Origin: Bacteroidales bacterium
Lineage (GTDB): Bacteria; Bacteroidota; Bacteroidia; Bacteroidales; Muribaculaceae
DNA: 50,184 nucleotides
Assembly: GCA_910575545.1 (NCBI GenBank)
Contig: CAJTFH010000026.1
Coordinates: 1-50,184 of the forward strand
Direction of reading: 5' to 3'
The notes beneath the pieces are model-generated. The model ran no database searches. It had not been told where the DNA came from and saw nothing but the letters and a program-made list of their open reading frames with translations. Below, one piece after another: positions 8,094 to 16,111 of this stretch (the first letter of the stretch is position 1; each line of letters begins with the position of its first letter). The position numbers and the translations under genes were made by a program.

Positions 8094-8900
8094 ATGAAAA
8101 TTCAGAAAACAATCTTTTGCACCATTGCCTCAGCACTATGCCTGAGCCTCTCATCATGTGGAGATGACGAACCCGAAGGGAATAACAACAACGGAGGTGG
8201 CAATGGCAATGATGATGACCAGCCGTCTGTCGTAGTCCCCGCTGATAAGATGAACACCCCTGATGAACTTTTGGGCAAATGGGAGTTCTCATTCCCTGAT
8301 GAAGAAGGCGAAAGCGAATCAATGGTTTTCACGTTCAAACCCAACGGAATCGCAACAATGGATCAGGGCGACGGATATGACGCCATCGGATACTGCTTTG
8401 CAACAGGGAACAATCTTGCCATCGACTTCGGCGCAATGAAGGCCTCAGGCAAGTACTCTGTAAAAGGCAATCAGTTCCAATTCAGTTCACGTTGGAGCTT
8501 CCTTGACGACTACGATGATGAGTACACTTTGAAATCCAACGTGTCAACATTGAACATGACACTTTACAAACTTTCAGACAACTATGGTTTTGTTCCAACA
8601 AAGGTAGCCAACCCGATTGTAGGCACATGGGAACGCAGAGTCGAGGGTCAAGAGGTCCATGTGTTCACTTTCTATAAAAACGGACTGTTCCGCTACTACC
8701 AGCCCGAAAGCGATGACCTTGATTTAATCGTTGCATATTCCTTCTACAAAGTCGACGGCAACAAGCTGACACTGCTTGACTCCAATGGCAACCCCTCATA
8801 CCTACTGTTCTACGGACAAGAAGCCGATTTCAGCATCGACAACGGCATCCTTTCAATCACATTCGAGGGAGAAACGATTTATTTCAACTCAACGAAATAA
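8094..8900 (+). CDS. Lipocalin-like lipoprotein with two similar halves
   Basis: A 268-aa protein with lipobox LSLSSC, then an acidic/Gly/Asn linker (NNNNGGGNGNDDDQ) that suggests a tethered, probably surface-exposed lipoprotein. Two copies of a small beta domain follow, opening with LLGKWEFSFP (about residue 59) and PIVGTWERRV (about 177). Each continues with F-x-P/N-N-G and a final hydrophobic strand, as in Bacteroidales lipocalin-like families. The ligand is unknown. The gene stands alone between two intrinsic terminators; no clear promoter box was found in 7988-8093. Confidence 0.7.
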   Translation: MKIQKTIFCTIASALCLSLSSCGDDEPEGNNNNGGGNGNDDDQPSVVVPADKMNTPDELLGKWEFSFPDEEGESESMVFTFKPNGIATMDQGDGYDAIGYCFATGNNLAIDFGAMKASGKYSVKGNQFQFSSRWSFLDDYDDEYTLKSNVSTLNMTLYKLSDNYGFVPTKVANPIVGTWERRVEGQEVHVFTFYKNGLFRYYQPESDDLDLIVAYSFYKVDGNKLTLLDSNGNPSYLLFYGQEADFSIDNGILSITFEGETIYFNSTK

Positions 8901-8924
8901 AATCAAACCAACATAAAAACGCCG

Positions 8925-8957
8925 GGCGTTGTGTCGAAATTCGACCAACGCCTTTTT
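8925..8957 (+). terminator. Intrinsic terminator after the lipocalin-like gene
   Basis: GGCGTTG (8925-8931) pairs with CAACGCC (8946-8952). The stem is extended internally by GTCGAA/TTCGAC and followed by TTTTT. Confidence 0.85.
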
Positions 8958-9154
8958 GGCATCCGGATGGAGAGGGTGCTGTCAGAATGGTTCAGATGGT
9001 AGGAGCCTGAGGGTGAGGGTGAAGGGAGTTGACTAAGGTCAATGACCGAACCCGAAGCCCTCGGGCGACGACCCAGATGAGCCATTATGACACACCCTCG
9101 TTTTACTCCCTAAATCCAAATCTCCGACAGGCCATAAATGTTATTAAAGCCACC

Positions 9155-10015
9155 CTAATAGCATGTCTGCCGGAAAAGCGCCTCCAGCCACTCTGCTGTC
9201 AGCTTCCGGTTGAAATCCTCCGGAGATGGAGCAACCACCACCCCCGCCAAATCCACCGAAGCAGGGCTTAACAGCAACTCCCCTTCCCCATAACCGAAGA
9301 AATCGGGCCGGTGGGCGCGCCGCGGAATCACGGCAACCTCCACCCCATTGCCATATCCCCTGCAAAGGATGTTGACCCTCGGCTCAACCTCCCCGAAATT
9401 CTCAGGCAGAGACTGCAATTCATCAAACAACCCCTTCAGCCATTCCACCCCATCGTAAATCGAAAAGAAACAGCCATGCTCGACCCTATATGGAATCCTT
9501 AAGCCACAGTCAAACCACTCAAACAATGGAAGTCGGCAAACCTCTACCGCCTGAAAATGAAAATGGTCGGGTGCGGAAGCCCCGCATCGGGGGCCGTTAT
9601 AAAACAATGCAAGTCCCGGCAACTGACATGCGATTTGCAACATGTCGGCAAACCGGCGACAGCCATCGCCGCTAATCAGCTGCGGGGCATGTTCCTTGGC
9701 GGCAATTGTGAAATGCACCGGAAATATGGGGAATGGATTCACCAGCACTTCATAATCGCCCGCATCTATGGCCATCTGCTCTGCCGGGCGGTTTGAGCGG
9801 CAAAGGAAACAAGGTCTCTTAGCCAACGAAACGGCATCCACCTTGGCCGAAGTCGATGCTATGCGCGCCGGATTATACTGCACTGCCACACCGACATCCC
9901 CAACCCTAAAAATCTTCGTTTCAACCCCTTCCAGTGCCTTGAAATTGGCAGCTGCCATAGGCCAGCGCTCCAGTTGCGCCCGCTGAAAATCCAACAGTTC
10001 TCCGGTATCCATCAT
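9155..10015 (-). CDS. DUF4922 protein, HIT-superfamily nucleotidyltransferase/phosphorylase-like
   Basis: A 286-aa cytoplasmic-looking protein. It has CFLCRSNRP near residue 69, NPFPIFPVHFTIA near 93 and DHFHFQA near 150. The H-x-H-x-Q pattern matches the catalytic histidine site of GalT, GDP-sugar phosphorylase and Ap4A phosphorylase enzymes in the HIT superfamily. That suggests nucleotidyl transfer or phosphorolysis of a nucleotide-linked substrate, but the substrate is unknown. Its start codon overlaps the stop of the upstream glycosyltransferase (ATGA), so the two are translationally coupled and probably act on the same sugar. The 250 bases after it (8958-9154) hold no further gene. Confidence 0.72.
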   Translation of the reverse strand: MMDTGELLDFQRAQLERWPMAAANFKALEGVETKIFRVGDVGVAVQYNPARIASTSAKVDAVSLAKRPCFLCRSNRPAEQMAIDAGDYEVLVNPFPIFPVHFTIAAKEHAPQLISGDGCRRFADMLQIACQLPGLALFYNGPRCGASAPDHFHFQAVEVCRLPLFEWFDCGLRIPYRVEHGCFFSIYDGVEWLKGLFDELQSLPENFGEVEPRVNILCRGYGNGVEVAVIPRRAHRPDFFGYGEGELLLSPASVDLAGVVVAPSPEDFNRKLTAEWLEALFRQTCY

Positions 10016-11421
10016 TCATCCGTGCCTTCAGAATTCATCCGTCTGCGCGCCTCTATCTCATCACACCTCAGGCTGTCTTTATAGGCATTATTGGCATTAA
10101 CCCGCTCCACGCTAAGCGCCGCATCGGAGTTACCCTCCCAGCGGCGACACAGATAAAGCGATTCATATATGCGCCCTATGCGATAGCTTCGCGAAATCCT
10201 CAGCCCCATGGCATAATCCTCACCATAGCTGACATCAGGAAGCAATATACGGCGGAAAACAGGAGTGAAAAACGCCCTCGGCGCCCCCAGACCGTTAATC
10301 CGCAATGCATTGTTAGCCCCGTTCTCATCAGTCCACTCCCGGTGGTCAATCAATCCGGGCGGAATCGGATTGCCGTTGAAATCAACCAGTTCATACGAAC
10401 CTATCACCATGGCGCACCGCTCATGCCGGAATTTATCCACAATCTTCTGCAGAACCGTTTCATCTTTGTATATGTCATCACTGTCGAGCTGCACGGCATA
10501 GCGGCCACACCTTGGGTCGCATACCCCGATATTCCAGCACCCCCCGATTCCATGCCCCTCGTTTTCGGGCACGATATGCACGACCCTGCTGTCTTCCGCG
10601 GCCAATGATTCAACAATTTCTCCGGTAGCGTCAGTGCTGTGATTGTCAACAACAATCACATTAAACTCAAAGCCGGCTTTCTGCGCCAAGGCCGATTTAA
10701 CGGCATCAGCCACAGTGCGCTCGCGGTTGCGCACAGGAATAATCACCGAAGCCTCAACTTCAAACGGCCCTTCCTCCGGGTCAATCAGCCGGATACGAGG
10801 TGTCAGGTAAGCCCCCGTCTCATGCAAATGCTCGGTGAAAATACGCTCCATCTCAACCTGCACCTCGCGGTTGCGCGGGTTCACATAATCGAACTGCTTC
10901 TCACCGCTGCTACGCATATCCGTGCGGTCGATGCGGCAAAGTTCACCCGGGAATTTCACAATCTTTCCATTGCGCATCAGATAAAGCCTCAAAGCATAAA
11001 GCGCCCCGTAATGCCAGTCACCCATACCGGCCAATGCCTCCGCCAGAACAGCGCGTTTAACCATCCACAGCGGGCCACAGTCGAAATCATCGCGCACCGA
11101 CCCCTCATGGCAGTCAATCACCGGATGCTTCACCAACCCATTTTCAGTTTGCTCGGCATAATAACCATACACCATCACAGCCCCGGTCCCTTCAGCCACC
11201 CGAACCATCTGCCGGCGAACACCATCGTTCTCCATAACCGATATCCCGGCCTGCGGCATAACCCTCAGCAAAACATAGTCTGCCGCATCGCCAACAGCAG
11301 CCACCGCCGCGGCAAGCCCAGTCGTCGACACCTGTGCCGGAATTTCAACCGAAGCCACGACATACTCCCCGCAATCACTCCTTCTCTCCTGTTTATCCTT
11401 TGATTCCATCTCTTTTCTCAT
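10012..11421 (-). CDS. Family 2-type glycosyltransferase with an N-terminal extra domain
   Basis: A 469-aa protein with no membrane segments. Residues about 1-225 form a domain not recognised in detail. Residues 225-440 are a GT-A fold: ASVIIPVRNRERTVADAV, FNVIVVDNHSTDATGEIV, and QLDSDDIYKD as the metal/sugar-nucleotide DxD site, then YELVDFNGN and RRWEGNSD. It should transfer a sugar from a nucleotide donor in the cytoplasm; donor and acceptor are unknown. It is coupled to the DUF4922 gene by a 4-base overlap and follows the amidase by 67 bases. An internal Met at 11409 is an alternative start. Confidence 0.8.
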   Translation of the reverse strand: MRKEMESKDKQERRSDCGEYVVASVEIPAQVSTTGLAAAVAAVGDAADYVLLRVMPQAGISVMENDGVRRQMVRVAEGTGAVMVYGYYAEQTENGLVKHPVIDCHEGSVRDDFDCGPLWMVKRAVLAEALAGMGDWHYGALYALRLYLMRNGKIVKFPGELCRIDRTDMRSSGEKQFDYVNPRNREVQVEMERIFTEHLHETGAYLTPRIRLIDPEEGPFEVEASVIIPVRNRERTVADAVKSALAQKAGFEFNVIVVDNHSTDATGEIVESLAAEDSRVVHIVPENEGHGIGGCWNIGVCDPRCGRYAVQLDSDDIYKDETVLQKIVDKFRHERCAMVIGSYELVDFNGNPIPPGLIDHREWTDENGANNALRINGLGAPRAFFTPVFRRILLPDVSYGEDYAMGLRISRSYRIGRIYESLYLCRRWEGNSDAALSVERVNANNAYKDSLRCDEIEARRRMNSEGTDE

Positions 11422-11488
11422 ATTTCATAAAAGCTTGTCTGCATCCAAGCACCGCCTTTCGCGGCCTTTAACAGCCTATATCAGCCTT

Positions 11489-14272
11489 TTATAATCCCAA
11501 AAACTTCAAAACCTCCCTCATCAGCTTGCTCCTGTTATCCTCCCCTTTGATAACTTCAAACGGAAATCCCATTGCAACAACCCGGTAAGCCGCCCCGGGG
11601 CGACCGTTCTCAATCTCTCGTTCCAATGCAGTGGCGGCTGTCAGACCGTTCTCATCATAACGCATTATAGTGAACGAATCTATGCCCGACGGACGCAATG
11701 CATCAGGCGATTCCACTCCGTAGCTCTCCGGGGTAGGCTTTATCTCAAACTCCAGTTTCTTTTCTGAAAACGCCTTCACAGGCGAAGGAACCACACTCAC
11801 TTTCCCGTCAACGGCAGCCTTCCCCATCTCCCAGTTGAAGCCCAACAAAGACGATACAAACGCCCAATCGCGGCTATGTGTTCCCTCCGGGCCGAACCTG
11901 TTCCCTCCCAGGTCGCTACCGATATAAGCGCCGCTAACAAACAGACTCCCCCCGCCAAGGCAATGCCCCTCAAGCCGCAACTGCAGATCAGAAGGGAATG
12001 CCTTATATTTCGTGCCCCGGCTTCCATTGCCGGCAAGAATCTCCTTCTGCTTACCGAGAATCAAGTCAACAACCGGAGGATTGGCCGGAGTGCCCAACGC
12101 AGATGCCGGCATTTCCGCCATAAAAGCATCAACCCCCGCCGACACAAACCCTTTCCCGGCAGCCTTCACCGCCCGTCCGTGCAACCACACGAAATCATGT
12201 GTGTTACCGGCTGTCACCTTCCGCGCCATATCGCCGCGCGAAGCGCCATGCCCCGGGCGGTCATTGCTAACATATTCCGACATTGAAAGGTAATCATACT
12301 GGCTCCCGGTAGTTGTTATGTCGGACACATCTGCCACCCCTGCATCTCCCTGGAAATCAAAACCGCTGAAATCGCCTGTCGAGAAATCATCCGGTGCCGA
12401 AACGCGGGTAAAACCGTTCACAATAACCACATCCGGTCTGCCGCTCCCGTTATCGTAGAGCGACAGCACTTCCGACGGAAACGACAAACCACCATCGTTC
12501 CCCGCCACAATCCGGTAGGAATGGATTTGGTCATCCTCGATTTTAACATCATAACGCGGCTCCTTGACAGTAGCGACTTTCCTGAATGCCCCACCATTAA
12601 TTCTCTCTTCCACCACATAATATTTCGGATAAGCCGACAGCTCCAGCTTATCGATTGCCTGGCGCCATGTCAGCCGGTAGCGGCCGCCCCCGCCGGCAGT
12701 TATGGCAAAATGCCCCACCGGCAGAGGCTGCACTGTGTACTGCACCCCGTAACGCTTGCCTACAAATTTCAGGATTCCTTTATAGACAGCCCTCGCCACA
12801 TCGAACCGGAATGCGGGGTCAAGCCCGTATTTCATATCCTCGAAATTTTGGTGAGAAAGCAGCTCCATAATCATTGCCGGCACTTTCGTGGCTCTGATTT
12901 CATAATACTTCCGGTCGCGGATCCCGCGCGAAGTCCAGTCGGGGCGGTGCAACGAAGCGATGTCAGAAGTAACCTGCCCTATGACAGCCTCCGCAAGCTC
13001 CCTGCACTCCGACCGGCTCCGGTTATTGCCGAGCCTGACCCCGTCGTCGGTCGAATAAATGCCGAGCGTGCCGACAACCGACCCATCGTCGGTAATCCCT
13101 GCGTCGGTGTGGAACGCAAACGCAAGATCTATCGGGATATTCAACCCCGCACTGTCGGGCAGCATTGGTGAGCCACCCGCAAGATAATTGACCCACAGGG
13201 CACGGCACTTATAGTCGTCGGTATAATCATTCTCCCCCTTACTCTCACTGTAAACCTCCTTAGGCATACCCGCCCACTGCAGCCAATAACGGGCCCCTTC
13301 GGTAAACCGTGGTGAGCCTGACGCATATGGTGGTATTTCGCTACCCTTGGCCGTACGGGCAACATTACCCATGCCGCCACCTATTTTCACGGCATCGGCT
13401 GAAACCACAGCATCATCGTCGGCCGACACATTGCTAAGCTCAACAACAGGCCGCTGTTGTTTACCTTTTGCAAGGTCATAATGACCGAGATATATCCATG
13501 TGCCACCACCCATCCGTTGGTTGACCTTCACTGTAGTGCTCCCTCCGAGATGGTTGATGGTGTAACGGGCATCTGTTGCGCTGTTGGGATAAGACGCATA
13601 CGACACATAAACCGCGTATCTCCCACGCGCAGGCATATCAGCGTTCCACACCGCAGTGCTTCTTCTGTCGGCATGTTTCTCATCAACGGTCTCCACCCTT
13701 TCAGACGTGCCCATCCTGAACGGGTTCTCCCCCTCGGTCAACATGCCGTACGGAAGGGCGAAGCCGCTTCCACGCGCCCCCTCCTCCCATTTATGCTTCC
13801 CTTCGGTAAGATAAAAATCGCCCTCCGGCGAACCGTCGGTGTCAACAACCACCTCTGTCAGCGATATGTCTCGTTCACGCGGCGACATTACATATGCCCC
13901 TGCATTCTCCAGCATCGGCATAAGGTAGGGCATAACAAAACCCTGGGCCAGCAGATCCTCCACTGTGCCGAACAGTTGTGGCCGCTGCCATTTCCAACGC
14001 AGCTGGCTTTGGTCGAAATAAAGTCCATGGCTCTGCCATAGCGCAATAACGCGGTTCTCAAGACCACGGGTAATCGGTTCTTCCCGGTCGAAAATCACAA
14101 ACGGCTCCGACGGCGCCATCTTGCCGGTAGTCGGGGGTGTTTTATAAACCACCTTTGTCACTTTCGGGGCCTTCCGTTTTTTCCGTCGCCGGCGTGCATC
14201 GGCTTCAGGAGCGAGCACACCAAGCCCCATTGCCCCCATTAATACAAACACCAATAATTTCCTTATCGACAT
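11489..14272 (-). CDS. N-acetylmuramoyl-L-alanine amidase-like protein with inserted golvesin-type domain
   Basis: A 927-aa exported protein: signal peptide at residues 1-26, then a very basic stretch (ARRRRKKRK). An Amidase_3-like fold appears split. The first zinc-site region is ALWQSHGLYFD (about residue 80); the later ones are LAFAFHTDAG (about 380) and MIMELLSHQNF with the probable catalytic Glu (about 465). Between them lies a golvesin/xanthan-lyase-type beta domain (RGRYAVYVSYASYPNSATDARYTI). Residues about 510-600 look like fibronectin type III, followed by a large C-terminal domain of uncertain fold. Related proteins are often annotated 'xanthan lyase', but peptidoglycan amidase fits the motifs better. 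It is flanked by glycosyltransferases on the same strand. Confidence 0.8.
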   Translation of the reverse strand: MSIRKLLVFVLMGAMGLGVLAPEADARRRRKKRKAPKVTKVVYKTPPTTGKMAPSEPFVIFDREEPITRGLENRVIALWQSHGLYFDQSQLRWKWQRPQLFGTVEDLLAQGFVMPYLMPMLENAGAYVMSPRERDISLTEVVVDTDGSPEGDFYLTEGKHKWEEGARGSGFALPYGMLTEGENPFRMGTSERVETVDEKHADRRSTAVWNADMPARGRYAVYVSYASYPNSATDARYTINHLGGSTTVKVNQRMGGGTWIYLGHYDLAKGKQQRPVVELSNVSADDDAVVSADAVKIGGGMGNVARTAKGSEIPPYASGSPRFTEGARYWLQWAGMPKEVYSESKGENDYTDDYKCRALWVNYLAGGSPMLPDSAGLNIPIDLAFAFHTDAGITDDGSVVGTLGIYSTDDGVRLGNNRSRSECRELAEAVIGQVTSDIASLHRPDWTSRGIRDRKYYEIRATKVPAMIMELLSHQNFEDMKYGLDPAFRFDVARAVYKGILKFVGKRYGVQYTVQPLPVGHFAITAGGGGRYRLTWRQAIDKLELSAYPKYYVVEERINGGAFRKVATVKEPRYDVKIEDDQIHSYRIVAGNDGGLSFPSEVLSLYDNGSGRPDVVIVNGFTRVSAPDDFSTGDFSGFDFQGDAGVADVSDITTTGSQYDYLSMSEYVSNDRPGHGASRGDMARKVTAGNTHDFVWLHGRAVKAAGKGFVSAGVDAFMAEMPASALGTPANPPVVDLILGKQKEILAGNGSRGTKYKAFPSDLQLRLEGHCLGGGSLFVSGAYIGSDLGGNRFGPEGTHSRDWAFVSSLLGFNWEMGKAAVDGKVSVVPSPVKAFSEKKLEFEIKPTPESYGVESPDALRPSGIDSFTIMRYDENGLTAATALEREIENGRPGAAYRVVAMGFPFEVIKGEDNRSKLMREVLKFLGL

Positions 14273-14347
14273 CTTGATTACACTACTATGTGATATTTAA
14301 TCGTTTCTACCCTGACCAACACACATGCATCCGCAAACCACAGGCAG

Positions 14348-15547
14348 CTATTTCTGAGACCATGTGTAATTATGGCGCGACTTGTTTCCGCACAACAACG
14401 CATAGCGCAGATTCCGCACCCACCTCCACATCATCGGCCATGGCACTCCGAATGCCGGCAGCTTAACCCCAAGCGCTTTGGCCGTGCGCGACCATGCCAG
14501 TGACAGCGGAACCGATACCGCAGGCACCATCCCCACCAGCACACATGCATAAAGCGCGTTTGGCAGTGAGAAGACCACACCCGTAACAGTGGCGGCAATC
14601 CAGAGCCAAAGCAAAAGAGTGCCGATGCCGAACATCCGGCCGCCTTTAGCCGCCAGCATCCTCGCTGTGAAGCAATGATTAAGGCGCATATCTCGCAATG
14701 CCTTACACGGATTGTGAAAACTGACCTCCACCCTGCTGTTCCCGGTCAAAGCCACCCCACAGTTTTGCTTCGTGGCAATCTGGCTTATAAACAGGTCGTC
14801 ATCTCCATTATGCAATGTCAGCGACCTTGAAAACCCCTTCGCATCAAAAAACAAAGCGCGTTTATAACCGAGATTAAACCCGATTCCGCGGTAGGGCTTC
14901 CCTTCAATCGCAGAAGTAAGCCATTCAGCGGCTGTGGCAACCTCGTCGAACCTGTCTGCCAAACGGGTCAAACCATTAATACCCGCAAATCCGAGAACTA
15001 CATCCTTCCCCCCTGCAAAAGGGGCTGTCATATCCCGGAGCCAGCGGTCGGATAAAACCGAACAACGGGCACTCGTTATCATCACATATGGCTGATGCGC
15101 AGCTTTCACACCCAACGATATTCCGAGCTTCTTCCGGCTTAGATTGCGGGCCTCCACCGGCACGAATGTCTGGTAGAGATTCTTATGTGTCGCAAGATGG
15201 TTCTTCACAACATCGGCAACCTCGGCCGATGATCCGTCGTTGACCACAATCACTTCAAAAGCCCCTGCATATTGTTGGCTGAACAACCGGGGCAGCAACG
15301 ACGCAAGCGCCGACGCATTGTCATCCGCATAGACAATCACCGATACTCCGGGCCGTGTTTCCGCCCCCGCATCTGTCCGGCCTGTCTCATCTGCCCCATC
15401 AAGCCTGTCGGCATACCGTGCACAAACCAGCACATGGTTTCTGTAGACCGTCAACAACAGCGTCCCGCATACAACCGCCAACCCAAGGCAAACCCACACA
15501 ACCGCAGGCACATTATATATCGAAAAATAAATCTCTGCCATAATCAT
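14348..15547 (-). CDS. Membrane-anchored family 2 glycosyltransferase
   Basis: About 399 aa from the ATG at 15547 (MIMAEIYFSIYNV). A longer reading from 15583 would start only a few bases after the predicted transcription start. One N-terminal membrane helix (VVWVCLGLAVVCGTLLL) is followed by a GT-A domain with VSVIVYADDNASALASLL, FEVIVVNDGSS, ARCSVLSDRWLRDM and NGDDDLFISQIA (the ED/DD acceptor region). Two or more C-terminal helices come last. The architecture is that of processive or lipid-linked-sugar GT2 enzymes at the inner membrane. It is the first gene of the minus-strand envelope cluster. The substrate is unknown. Confidence 0.82.
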   Translation of the reverse strand: MIMAEIYFSIYNVPAVVWVCLGLAVVCGTLLLTVYRNHVLVCARYADRLDGADETGRTDAGAETRPGVSVIVYADDNASALASLLPRLFSQQYAGAFEVIVVNDGSSAEVADVVKNHLATHKNLYQTFVPVEARNLSRKKLGISLGVKAAHQPYVMITSARCSVLSDRWLRDMTAPFAGGKDVVLGFAGINGLTRLADRFDEVATAAEWLTSAIEGKPYRGIGFNLGYKRALFFDAKGFSRSLTLHNGDDDLFISQIATKQNCGVALTGNSRVEVSFHNPCKALRDMRLNHCFTARMLAAKGGRMFGIGTLLLWLWIAATVTGVVFSLPNALYACVLVGMVPAVSVPLSLAWSRTAKALGVKLPAFGVPWPMMWRWVRNLRYALLCGNKSRHNYTWSQK

Positions 15548-15594
15548 ACGAAATGACACCCCATCCGTCTGGATGTGTGCCAAAATTCAACATA

Positions 15595-15602
15595 CAAATT
15601 TA
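15595..15602 (-). promoter_or_regulatory. -7 box for the envelope cluster
   Basis: The minus strand reads TAAATTTG upstream of the membrane glycosyltransferase. It lies back to back with the folB promoter. Confidence 0.5.
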
Positions 15603-15682
15603 CAAAAATCCACCGACAACAGCCCCACCTTCTCTTCAAAACTTTTCCACATGCAAGACATTCCGAATAAGTAAGTTTTTTG

Positions 15683-15690
15683 TAACTTTG
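15683..15690 (+). promoter_or_regulatory. -7 box for folB
   Basis: TAACTTTG followed by C. The folB ATG is at 15698, only 7 bases after the box, so the mRNA would be leaderless or nearly so. Confidence 0.6.
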
Positions 15691-15697
15691 CATCCGG

Positions 15698-16060
15698 ATG
15701 AACTACACTGTTGAAATCAATAAAATCAGGCTTCATGCTCATCATGGCATGATGGAGCAGGAGCGCCATATCGGCAACCTCTTTGAGGTGTCGGTAAGGC
15801 TATCTATCCCCTACAGGTTTGCAAAAGAAGCCTTCGAGAGAGACTGGCTTTCAGGGGCTATTGATTATGCAGAAATAGCAGAGATTATAAAAGAGGTAAT
15901 GGCGGTGCCATCATGCCTTCTTGAGCATGTGACCCACCGCCTCCGCACCAAACTACTTGAGCGATTCCCAATGGTAACCGGCGGAGAAATCAAAGTGGCG
16001 AAATTGACCCCGCCGATAACCGCCCAGATGGAATCTGCAACAGTAACACTATCCTGGTAA
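15698..16060 (+). CDS. folB: Dihydroneopterin aldolase
   Basis: A 120-aa protein of normal length. It converts 7,8-dihydroneopterin to 6-hydroxymethyl-dihydropterin and glycolaldehyde in folate synthesis. The family landmarks are visible: HAHHGMMEQER (catalytic/pterin region), IDYAEIAEIIKEVM, LLEHVTHRL, and the Lys in IKVAKLTPP near residue 100. The N-terminus aligns well with Bacteroidetes FolB, which supports this start despite the promoter box immediately upstream. It heads a plus-strand run that continues with rpoN. Confidence 0.94.
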   Translation: MNYTVEINKIRLHAHHGMMEQERHIGNLFEVSVRLSIPYRFAKEAFERDWLSGAIDYAEIAEIIKEVMAVPSCLLEHVTHRLRTKLLERFPMVTGGEIKVAKLTPPITAQMESATVTLSW

Positions 16061-16111
16061 TCGATATCGCACCCTTTGTCATTCAACATCTAAGAGATTG
16101 CCTAAACGCCA

